From the NCBI GenBank assembly GCA_030522415.1, contig CM060112.1, forward strand, positions 9,624,001-9,688,000: a stretch of 64,000 bases of DNA, written 5' to 3'. The DNA is from Channallabes apus (taxonomy: Eukaryota > Chordata > Actinopteri > Siluriformes > Clariidae). Made by a program: the position numbers and the translations under genes. The notes beneath the pieces are model-generated. The model was not told the origin of the DNA. It did no database searches and saw only the letters and a list, made by a program, of their open reading frames with translations. The number at the start of each line of letters is the position of its first letter. The first letter of the stretch is position 1. This document shows, in pieces, positions 13,849-26,500 of this stretch.

Positions 13849-16800
13849 TTATATTTTAAATTTTTCAGATCAGTTTGTTAACATTTTGGGCCACAAAAAA
13901 TATCTGAAATCACTTGATAAAAAAGCAAAAAAAAAAAAGAAAAAGGAATTAAACTGATGACCGGTTTGAATTTGGGGCAGTGGTGGCTCAGTCGGTTAAG
14001 GCTGTGGGTTACTGGGTTACTGATCGGAAGGTCGGGGGTTCGAACCCCAGCATCGCCAAGTTGCCACTGTTGAGCCCTTGAGCAAGGCCCTTAACCCTAT
14101 CTGCTCCAGGGGCGCTGCTCCGTAAGCTGGCTGACCCTGCACTCTGACCCCAGTTTCCTAATTGGGATATGTGAAAATTGAGCAATTTCCCTCTGGGATT
14201 AATAAAGTTCTATAAAATTAAATTAAAAAAAAAAAAAATAAATAAAAAAATAAAATGTGCCTGCTCTCGCCATAGTTGCTGGGTTTCTCTGGGACATAGA
14301 GTACGAAGCGAGGTATACCCTACACAGTGTGCCAATTCATTGCAGGGCAAACAAACATATATACATGCTTATTCACACACTGCATGGCAATTTGGGATGC
14401 AGATTAAAAGAATTGCCGTTCCCTAATTTCCCGTAGTGTGAATGAGTGTGTGAGTGCATGTGTGCCTTGCGATGGATTACCACCATGACCAGGGTATATC
14501 AAAGATATAAGTTCCCAGGGATAGACTACAGATTTTCTGTGACCCTGCTGCTCATGGTCATAGTACCAGTACTTCTGTCTTGTCAGAATTAAGCTGCAGA
14601 AAGTTAATAAGCATTTAATGTCTAACGTTCTTCAAAATTTCCTCAACGTTTCTCATCAGGCTTTGCTGAGATATATAACTGTGTGTAATCAGCACAACAG
14701 TGGAAATTACTACTATCATGCTTACGAATTTTATTGATCAAAGGAAGCAAATTAGAGCTCAGAACTGGTCGAAAAGGAAAAAAATAATAATATAAAGAAG
14801 TCATACATCTATTAACCATAAACACAGTATACTTTAGCTGTTCTTTGCTTTTAACAAAGGGTTCAAACATAGGGGATTTGGATAATGAGCAAATTAGGTT
14901 TCCCACTCAAAGCTTCATGAAGTGCTTCAGAGAGTGGCCAATACCCTGCTGGGGTTCAAATGGCAAAACCTAATAAGGGCTCCAGATGAAACAAGGCAAG
15001 CTTATCAGGCTCACAAGTAACTGAGGAATAAAATGACAGAGCGGATTTTCTCCCTCGGCTGCATGGAACCTTTGAACTGCTGAGGGTGAGTGCACTTACA
15101 GCTCCCGTAGCAGATCTGCTAGACAAGCCATAGATGGCTTATCATTTTGTCACATGAAATTGAGATAAATCATCAAATTCTGCAAAGCCGCAAGGCCCTA
15201 TTATGGCTGTTATAGCACCTTATGCCAGGTACTGTATATTGACTCTTTCACAACAGTTAAATTTTCATTTTATTATATTCCTGAAAACTACATTTGACTT
15301 ACTTCCAAATAAGCAGCTTGTATCATACTGTAGTACACTATATAATTTCACGTTCAATCCTGTTTTGCAGCTTTATGAATTGCAAATCGGCAGGTAAATT
15401 AAGTTTTTTTGGAAAGAATCAATCAAGCATCTGGTCAGGAGGTCTTTGTCATTACTTTTGATTTAATGTGATGTATCTCCTTTCAAAAGGCCTTACTAAC
15501 CTCATCCATCACCCTCGCACGAGGTTGCCCGCTGTTTCTCACATGACTAAAGGCAAGATAGAACATGCAGTCATTTATACAGTTCTGTGGATGGGTTTAT
15601 TCATAATACTGTGATATTATCAGTAAAGACCTATGCAGGTACATGTGTTTTTTTTATTTTTTTTTTTTGCTTTCTTGCTTTTATTTATGCTTGATTGCTT
15701 AGAAAGGAACATGATGAAGAGATATGACTGAGAGAAAAAATGGGGTAAGGGGATGACAGAAGAGCTTTCTTATTTAATTGTCTGAGCCTAAATGCAAATC
15801 CTATCTTTAGGCAAACAATATGATAAAGCCTTTATTAAGACAAAGCCATCTCAGAGTTATTTATGACCCTGACACAAGGTTAGCAAAGCATTTTTTTTGT
15901 CTCAGGTAGATAGTTTGATCAAATAATTACATGCATTTAATTATAAGTCTAGATAATTGATTTAGATTCATACTGTATAATCAGTATATTGCTGACGGAA
16001 ATTCAGCTCAGTTTTACTAAAACATATTGCTGAAAGCAGGAAATTCTAGCATAGAACATCTAAAGATACAATAGTGTGGTATCCTGAAATAATGCAATTA
16101 ATTTATTTTCAACTATGCATCGATCAGCCATAACATTGAAACGACTGATAGCTACAGTGAATAAAATTGGTCATCTTGGTACAATAGCTATGTCGAGGAG
16201 TGGTATATACTGTATTAGCCAGGAGGTGAACAGTCAGTTCTTAAAATCAATGAAAAATCAGTAAGCATAAGGACTTGACCAAATTGTGTTGGCAAGAAAA
16301 CTGGGGCGGAGCATCTCCAAACAGCAGGACTTGTGGGGTGTTCCCTATACACATTAGTTTGCATTTGGTAGGTACTAACCAAAGTTAGGCAACTGGTTTT
16401 ACTGTGGATGGGGATGCTGGTTTAGATTACTAAGGTGTGGGGTGCTATTTTTAAAGCAAACATCATGCAAAGTCATGTCGATGTGCACGGGCGGCACCAT
16501 GAAGCACGGACACGAGGCGAGGTCTTACGGGAAAGAGGGGAATTTATTTAGGTAAAAATGGGGAAGGAAAAGGTTAAAGGAGGGAGGATGGAAAGAAAGG
16601 GAATAAAATGTTGTGCACGTGCAGGTCCGGGGGCAGTTGGCCACTTTGGCATGCGGGCACACAGCTGGCGATATGTGGCGGTGCGCGGAGTGGCAGAACG
16701 GAGCATGTGGAGGCAGCACTCCTGCACGCTCCCTGCACTCTTACTTGTTACAGTAACAAGATATGAAAAGATAGTTTGAAAGCAAGGACTGTGACTGTTT

Positions 16801-17458
16801 ATTCCTTGTGCCTTGCACACCCTGGTGTCAGGTGAGATGGTGGAAGCAGATGCAGATAGATATGTTTAATTTCACAGTTTAACAGGCTTTATTTTGCTAG
16901 GGATCATAAAGTTTGGAGCAATTGAAAAAGGTTATGTCATCTGTTGAGTGCAGATTAAGCCTATTCCTAATAAGAGGGCCACTGTACAAGCCTCTGGAGG
17001 CAGTGTTATGAACTGGAGTTGCTTCTGTTTTCCAGGGCGAGGCTCACCATTGTTATTTGGCAATAAAATAAGTCAGCTGACTACCTGAATGTACTAAATG
17101 ACCAGGGTATCCCATCTATTTAGCTTTTTCCCTTAGTTTGTGGCATTGGCATATTCCAAGGCTCAAAGTTTCTGGGAGCATAAGGCATTTTGTTGTTGTT
17201 AGAAAACATTGGTATTAGCATTACAGTCACTTCTTGTCCTGAATCTTATTCACATAATGTATGATAAAGATGGCTATAATGAGCAATGCATTTTAACAAT
17301 TGTCTATTTAAATAAAAGAAAGGTTAGGTTTGGTCAAACCTCGATCTTTCAACGATGTCTTTACATTTTACCTGTTGGAGGACCCGAAACCTCAGAAATG
17401 TTTTTGTAATTTTATATATATATATAAAAAACTAGGGTTACTACTAGGGTAACTACTA

Positions 17459-17525
<67 letters not shown>

Positions 17526-20500
17526 TTACACTGATATGCTGTAAGCACATACTGTATATATAGTCATACTTTTATATAGTTAGTTTATAGTTTATATATT
17601 AGTTTATAGGTCTAATTGACATTTTTTGTTTTTTTATTATATGCTAGTAGTTATATAAAAGACCCCATTGACCAGTATATTAAGCTGAGCCAAACTGAGC
17701 CACTGAGCCATTTTATTTCCCCAAACCTTTCAAGGATTTTTTTTTATTGTTGTTTTTATTTGTAAGCCTATGAATACAGGACATGTCAGAGCTGGTTATG
17801 CTTGTGTAAACCTTCCTGTCAGGCCTGATTTCTGTTCTGATGCGTTTATTACAAATAGAATCTGCCAAGTCTTATTCTTCAAATAAACATTTTTGAAACT
17901 GAAAACTAATGGACTAGCGTGGGTTATGTCCTCTTTCCTCTCCACTGTAGAAGTGTGTGTGTGTGTAAATTAAATTCAGGATGAGCTTGTTTTAATGTGT
18001 CGTTGATTATTTCTGCAGAGAGTTCGGGCGCTGGAAAGTGAACAACCTGGCTGTGGAGCGGAGGGATTTCCTGGACTCCCCCTTACCTCTCACACCTGAG
18101 TTTGTTCGCAACATCAGACTGCTCGGACGAAGACCCTCCGCAAAGCTAATTACCGACAACCTTATTAAAAAATATGGGACGCATTTCCTCCTGTCGGCAA
18201 CATTAGGAGGTAGAGCTATTACACATCCTGCTGCATGTCAGAAGATACACACAAGTATACATGACTGAAAAAAGTGCGTGTTAGGCAACAAGACATGAGT
18301 ACAGCCTGTTCAACATGGAAGTTACTGTAACAAGAAAGGAAAAGTCGGCTTGGAACAGAGAGTCCTAGATCAAGCAGACAAGCATATTGCTGCTAGTGTT
18401 TGTACTGTTTTAAAGCAAGAAAAGTGACTGTTGATTCCTTGTGCCCTGTATTTACTCGGGTCTGGAGTGACGTGTGGGAAGCAGGTGCAGCTAGATAGCT
18501 TTAATGTAACAGTGACATGATTATTTTAGTAACAAAGCCCGAGATCATGTCTGAAATTGGATTCCTCTGTGAAAACCACACTTGTCAATTACTCTCTCTG
18601 CACTCAGGCTACCAAAGGTTGTGCTTAGAAGTAGCTCCATGTAATGCAAAACTCTTGGTGGCAGGTGACCTCCATTGCCTCGGTAAACAAGCAATATTGT
18701 GTACTGTGAGAAAGTGGAAATAGAGTGCCAAGCATCTGACTTATGCAACAAATGTTTTTACACTTCAAAGTGAAGTTCTAGACGTATGGTTATGGAGCTT
18801 GTGCTTTTTATGAGGTAAAAGGCATAGTGATTTGTTTGAGGCTGCATGAGCGACTGTTGAATAAACTGAAGTCATTGAATAAATTACAACTTATAGTGAA
18901 AAAAATTGTAGGAACATAAAGTGCACATTACAAAAGCAAATTTGATCTAACAAAAAAAATGTCAATTAAAGGTATGACTATATATACAATATGTGCTTAC
19001 AGCATATCAGTGTAACTCATATACTCATATATCTGTCTGCATGCTGTAAAGGGATGAGTAATATTGCCTTAATATTATATCAAGATACATTGAGCCACTT
19101 AAAAGCTTATATAATGTATATGGTTCTAATAAAAGAACACTTACAAAAAAAAAAGAAAAAGTGTTTACCCTTATCATTCAGAGCTCGCAAGTTTAAATCC
19201 CCATAATGTCACAGACATCTATGGATAAGAGTCCAAGAGGTGGGAGGGATGACACACTCCCTCTCCCATAGTGACAGTAATTCTCACCAATTATGGGCAT
19301 CTGTGAGCTGATGCATGCAAATGGGGGACAGCGCTTTCTTCTAACTGTGTTATGCTAGCGTTTGACACAGCATGAGAAGCAGTTTAAAAAGATGCAGTAA
19401 GCTGGCTCGATGTGTCTCGGAGGAAGCATATGATTGCCAGTTAGGTAGCTGTTGTTTGATAGGGGAGGCATAACTGGTAGGAGGGAATTGGCCAAGAATA
19501 ATATGTGGGAATAATTTGAGGGAAAAAAAATAATAATAAAGAAATAAATTAATTAATAATGCAATCTACGCAATCTATATACGATGATCTGCATATACAG
19601 TAAGCTTAATGGTGAATAGATTAAAATGGATTTTTACTGGAGAATATACATAATCAATAATGGGAAAGGAAGTTTCCTTGTCTCCAGTGTCAGCACTTTG
19701 ACACTGAGTAGGTTTTCCACCACAGAAAAGTCTTCAGGACAGAGGATTTCATTGACCTTTGTTCATAGATTATGCATAACTATAAAGGTATGAGTATGTG
19801 TATAATGATTTACAATTTGTAAATATGATTTATTTATATTTATATATATTTAAATTTATATCTTTAAATATATTATATTTAAAGATATAAAATAAAAAAA
19901 AAGTAACACCACACTGATCGGCCACAACATTAAAATATTAACCTTTAAACCACCTAAGCAGTGATTTTTTTGTGTGTGTGTGTGGATTTGTGCTGCATTG
20001 GCTTTTATGTGGGATTGGACCACATGGGCTGGCCTGTAGTCTATAAGCCTTGAGTGCCCATGATCCTGTTACCAGTTTGCTGGTTATTTTTTTCAGTTCA
20101 CTTGTCAGTGGTTGTTATAGCTGATTAGTATATATTGCTCTCATATTATTGCACTTTAGAATATAGAATAGAAGAAAACAGAAGAGGCCTTAATTGTCTA
20201 ACCATGGTAAAATTATTCTTTGCTCCCACCTGAGGAAACCATACAAACCATTTAAACAGACAACATAAATGACACGTTTAGATACGGCTCTTATATTATG
20301 TTTCATACTGTATTTATTAATGACAAAAATAATAATGTATAATAAATTCCTTTTTTCTTTTTCTTTTATTAAATTGTCTGAACTGTTAAATAGCATGAGC
20401 TCATGGTGTGGGTTTTGTACCATTGGCTAGATCCTTCTACATAAACTACTACATCAAACTGCTTTCTTACACACTGACCAATAAATTGCAAGCTACGGTT

Positions 20501-23500
20501 CTTCAGCCTTCAGATTTATTTTCATCAAGGCTAATGCAAATATCTTGCCTAACACCATAGCCTTTAGGCTTTCTAATTACCTTTCTAACACTCTGTAGCT
20601 CACCCTATTAGAAATGTACACTGAATGGAACGTATAGCAGCTTCTAATAGATGATCTTTAAATGTACATTGGTGAAAATAAAATTGCATCACATTTGAAT
20701 AATGTAAGTCTAATCAAAGTCTAACCAAACCTCATAACCTTATTTCAGCAGAGGCCAAACAGAGTCATGTAATTAACATACCAGAGTTTAGATTTATGTA
20801 TTTAGTTTGTATATATGAAAGATGTATATCTGCCCCTAAAATGTCAAAGTGATTATTGAGTTTTGCTTGACAAATGCTCTTGAGATTAAACAACAAACGC
20901 AAGATGATAGATTTCACCTTTCATTTCCTCATATTTACTGTAGATCTAGATGTGTTTAAAAACAGGCATCTTTATGGGCTAACCACTCAAATATTATGTG
21001 AACAAAAGTACTGGAACAGACATACTCTTATAAGTTACTTAAAATGAGCAAGAATTAATATGTTGTTACATCAAGCCAGGTATCCCATGGCATTACCAAA
21101 TAGTTGGATTTATCTTTTGTGATCCTCTTCCAGGGCTAAATTGTAGCATATTTATTATTTTCTTTTTTTTTTCTGCCTTCAGCCTCCTTTCCAGCGGATG
21201 AAAATCATGCTCAGTTGGCTCAATTTGGTTAATGTCTGCTAATTGACTTGGCCAGTCTAAAATTTTCTACTTTTTTCCTGCTGAATTACTTGGTTATTGG
21301 CAATGTGTTTTGGGTCATTGTCTTGTTGCTTGATACATTTTCTGGCTGGATTTCTCTGTTAATTAGCATACATTTTTTTATGTAGACTTCTGAATTTTTT
21401 TTCTACTGCAACGAGTTACTTTTATTAATATGGATTAGCGAGCCTATTACGAAAATGTCATGCAAGCCCTAGCCAGGACACTACCTCTACCCTGCTTAAC
21501 CCATAAGCTTGTGATTTGGATCTTAAACAAATTCTTCCTTTCTTCACATTTTGGCTTTTTCTCACTTGGATTAAGGTTAATCTTGGTATAGCACATTTTT
21601 GCCTCATCTTTGTATTGCTAATTAAAAATCTGGCCACCTGATTCTTTCTGCTGGTGTTTGGTTATGCATCTTGTGGCATAACCTTTATATGTCTGCTTTG
21701 AAAATGAACTCTAAAATAATGAATTGTGGAACATTTACTCATGCCCTTTCACTGTCTATATCCAATAAAGACATATGAAAGACATATGACCAATACATGG
21801 TTATATACATTAAGTCCTCTACATAAGAACATTTGAGTTATGAACTTTCAAAGATACGAACATGCATTTGCGCATGTTCATGGACGTTAGATTACATGTC
21901 CGGCGTGCATTGTCACATGTGTGCAGTGTGCATCATAGCATGTCCAGAAGTAAGTGTAAAAACAGTGACGATGAAGCTGGTACTGCTAAGAAGTGCCAAT
22001 CAAACGATCTTTTAATATGAATCGTCCAACTATTAGCATGGAACAAGGACAAGATTATGGTACATATTAGTTTTATACTGTGTATAGTACCGCCAATTGT
22101 CTTAGTATCCAACACAATGTTTGTTGGACTTATGAACAAGGTGGACTTAAGAACGAGCTTTCGAAACTGCTTTCGTTCATATGTTGGGGACGTACTGTAC
22201 AGGAAAACTCCATACAGGGTGAAAATATTCAGAATTTTTATTTAAGAATATTTTTAGATTTTTTTACATTTGGAGAGGATTTTTGCCTTGACATTGGATC
22301 ATGGCATACTCAGCTTGCCTTTCTCCCATAGACAGCTCAATGTTCATTTTAGACAGTTCATTTTAAACAACCAAATGCAGTATTCACAAAAAAATTATAA
22401 AAATAAAATAAACACTTGGTAAAAAAGAAACACCTGTCAGTAACTTGTTCTAATATTTATGATCACGTGAAATCTTGGTGCATTTAAACTAATAAATATC
22501 AGAAAATGAAATTTTGAGCTGATGGTAATAAATAAAATCTGCAACTGTGGTAGGGGTCTTTTGGGAATGCCCTGCAAGAATATAAGAATACACACATACT
22601 GTAACAGACATATTTAAACATTAATGTAAAAATAGTTTGGGCTAAAATTACATTTTTAAACAATTTGATGCAAATGAAAGATTTAAAAATGATGCAAACA
22701 CATTTACTCTTATTCTCGAATTTCTCTTACTTCTTCCAATTACCTGTTACAATTTAAAATTTGTTATATATATATATATATATAAAGCCTCAGCCACAGC
22801 CTTATTTCCCCTCTTGTCTGTTCCAACTGTTCAGTACGGCTTGATCATCTGTCTTCATCTGTACCTGTTTCTTGTGTGTTCATACCTTAACCTTTGTTTT
22901 TTTGATTGTTGAAATGATCTATAGGTCACTGTGTGACTTAACAAACAAAAGACTTTTCTCTGAAACTAGTCAGGTACAGGGACTGGAGTGAAAATGTGAA
23001 CCAGAAACGTGCAAAAAATGCCTTAGGAAATATTCCTCGCGGTTACATTAAAATACAAGAAAAGTTGTCTCCTTGAAAAAAAATATGAAGAAATTAAGGG
23101 AGTACTCCAGTACTGTACAGTAGGTTTCACTTATAAATTACAGACAATGTGAAATATGCCTTAAATGAGCTTAAATGACATGCTGAAAATATTAAGAATG
23201 AATAAGAATAATTTTCTATTTTTATTTACATTAAAAATGTGTAATCTCAAGAGTATGATAATCATTGATTTTTTTGTTTTAGGTGAAGAGGCTTTAACCA
23301 TATTTGTAGATAAGAGGAAGCTTAGCAAGAAAGCAGAAGTGAGCGACTACACAAGCAACAGTACAGCGGTGACTCTGGAGGCACTTCACCAGCTGGCTGC
23401 TTCCTACTTCATAGACAGAGAGAGTACACTACGCAAACTGCACCACCTCCAGATTGCCTCCACTGCCATCAAGGTGGGTCATTAGTTATGTCTTGGGGTG

Positions 23501-26500
23501 AAATTGGATTACGTTACTCCCAAATAGTCATGCCAAACCAACACTCATAGTATCATAACACATTGATTGAGTCTTAGCATTGTTGTTATTGTTTTATCCA
23601 ATGGGTTGTCACTGGGATCTCATGATGTTATCCCCATATTATCATATGTCAGGATGTTATAGTAATATTCTTTGTTAGCTCTGTTGAGCTATCTGCACAT
23701 TATGTGCATTGGTCGGCATCAAGTAATCTTGATCAATAAGGTTTTGCTTACCAACTAACTGCACTCATGCACTCATATCTTTTTTGTTTTTCTTCTCCAC
23801 AACCATAACATGATTCAATTAAATTTTATTTGTATAGCGCTTTTAACAATTGACATTGTCTCAAAACAGCTTGACACAATCAAACGAATCATGATGCACA
23901 AGCCGAAATCAAAGGATACTTTGCTTGAGTCTATAACTCAAAGTTATAGCTCGATATTTGAAGCAATTTGTATCTCCAGATGAAAATACAACATCTCTGG
24001 TTAGGTACGAGTTATTTAGTTATATTTTCAAAAACGTAATCCGTTATTTAGACAATTTATGTAATCTGTGAGCCAGACAGCAGTCATTCCATTAGGGTGT
24101 GTGAAAGTCGTCCTACAAGCCCCGTCCCTGATAACCTGCCCCCTCTGTTATTCCTGCCTATGGTGGCCCATAATCTGTTAACTAATACCCCTATCTCACC
24201 TATGTGCTTTGACTCGCGTTGAGAAGCAGTGTTAGGCACTGTAAGCCGCGGTAGGTGTCCGCCCGACGTTCCACGAAGTTCTGCAAAGTCTGCAAGCTTG
24301 GAAATGTAATCACAGCGCCAAACCCGCGGTGAATCATGATGAACCATACTTATGGCCACAGCGCAAAACCGCGTAGGTGAGATAGGGGTATTGTATTAGT
24401 AGTTAACAGATTATGGGCCAAACTTTGCTGAGTGATGATGGTAGAATAATTATAACGGTCTTGACTAAAACAATATGCATGAGGAATCACAAAGGAGATT
24501 TTATTTTCTGCAGTGGAAAAGTACTCTAACTAGTTACTTTTATCATAAAGAAATGCTGTAATGTAACTGATTACTTTTTAATGACATTAATTTTGTACTT
24601 TAAAAAGCAACATCCCCCAACACTGTTCTCCACATACACTGTATTCTTATTTAGATAACTGTTAAGATCTAATGCAAAAAGTGGGATTTATTTACATAAA
24701 TAGATAAATACACCTAAAGGCCTTTTCTTATAAGGCCATGAGAAATGGCCAGAAACAAGGGCATGAGCTAATTGATGGCAATTGTTTTGATGTTACATTT
24801 AATTAAGTACTAACAGTGACGTGCGGTGAGGGTTGGGGTTTACAAGCATACATGGTTGTTATCCCATTCTTGATTAAATTTAATAACATTTTAAACACAC
24901 CACTGTACATTTAAACACACCACTGCAGTATTCTTACCTTTACTTGTAAATTAAGTCCATTCTCCTGTCCTTCTGGACGAAGATCTCGATGACTTTGTTG
25001 TAGAAGTCCTCCTTTTTGTCCTTTTCTTTGAGTTTTACAAGTCTCTCTTTCTCAATTGAGATAATTGCCAGGGAAGAAAGTCGTCCTTGGTCAGTTCTAT
25101 TCCGACTGTATGTCTTGATTCTTTTCAATGCAGAAAACGACCTTTCCACAGATACCGTTGTAGCAGGTATAGTGAGCACTAGCTGGAGTAACTTTGCTGC
25201 TTCAGGAACAGTCCCAATCAGATCCTTCTGGGCAAAAAAGTTGAGAAGCTCTCTATTTCTTGCTTTGACTGAAAGTCAAGTTTTGAAAAATTTCTTATCT
25301 TCGAGATTATATCCTCCATTTAAGGGAAAATAAAGCCAAATAGCAACGCGTTAGCACCGAATGTTGTTGGTTGTTTTTCTTTTCTTTTTTTTCTTCTTAA
25401 TTTACTCTCGCATTTACTCGTGTCGTGAACTATTAGCCGCAGGCTCACTATCGCCCCATCTTTGAGGCAAAGGTACTGGCTGCCTCAAGGCCTGTATTTT
25501 CCTGCTGACTGCAAGCACGCGCCGTTTGCACGCGCTCAGTACAGTGTGTGAGTGGTGCACACTCTCACACGCACGCCCTGAGAGGCACTACCTGTCACTG
25601 CCTCAGCCTCCATGATTCTCATCTCCCGTTGTTATTTGAACAAGAAATACAGCTATTTTGACTATGAAAATGATCCAAATGTATAGGAAACACACCAAAA
25701 TTGCATTAAAAGCATAGACCACAGGACAGATATTATATTATGTTTTATTATATTATTCATTTTTTAACAACTTATGGTGACAGCTGAGGAAACCATGTTG
25801 AGTCCTTTACCGCCCCTGGTGGCAAGGTGAGGCACTGCCTCACCTGCCTCCTATGAGTGCACGTCCCTGAGTACTAATGCAATTAATATCTGTAATGGGT
25901 AGGTAAACACTTTCAAAAACAAATTTTCACGTCCTCATATACAGTTTCAAAAAACTTTCAGTTTTCTTCTAACTAATATGCTTTCTATAGTATATAAGCC
26001 AAATGTACCATTATTGCACTTTCAAGTCTATTTAACAAAAAGGGAAAAAGGAAAAAAACATAATTGGGAAAATTCCATTAACATTGCAAAGCAGAAGCAT
26101 GTTTTGTCAAAACAAATGTTTTGACAGCTGGTCTCCCATTACAATTTTTAATGATTAAGCATATATCAGTTTTGCCATGGCACAAATACTTATACAACAG
26201 CTTGATCTAAGCATTTATTATGGTGAATGCAAATAAATATACTCATTAATCATTTAATGGAGCATTTATGCAAGCAACATGGCTCAAGTTTGTGTACATT
26301 TATTTATAATAGGGGCACAATATAAAAGTGCATACAAAACAGATCAAATGAAACATGGTTGAGAAAAATAAAAGCAACTGAGTAAATTATTAAGGCCTTT
26401 TTAGCTCGGATTTAATAGACACTATGGAGAACATAGGTAGTAAGGGATGAAGGACTATCGACCATGCTACTGAACAGACCTTTGTCCTTGGAGATGAAGG

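Larger units (their letters stand above)
952..18018 (+). other. brinp3: brinp3 intron 1 (17.1 kb)
   Basis: This is a GT-AG intron (gtaag at 952, ttctgcag ending 18018). Its recognisable content is listed separately: a LINE tail, Tc1-like copies, a Penelope-like fragment, a MITE and SINEs. Stretches around 952-1920, 8080-9210, 10540-11060, 12230-12820, 14960-16110 and 16890-17400 are AT-rich and show nothing I can name. A short ORF at 1008-1247 and others like it have no family features and are likely chance. Confidence 0.8.
18210..23282 (+). other. brinp3: brinp3 intron 2 (5.1 kb)
   Basis: This is a GT-AG intron (gtagag donor, tttgttttag acceptor). It contains a dispersed repeat, a SINE, Tc1-like remnants and a MITE, listed separately. 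Regions 18510-19140, 20110-21010 and 22210-22780 show nothing I can name. Confidence 0.8.

Noticed and set aside
13974..14060. Possible tRNA gene (box A and box B present)
   Set aside because: The boxes belong to a SINE head; the stem pairings of a tRNA are not kept and a long SINE body follows.
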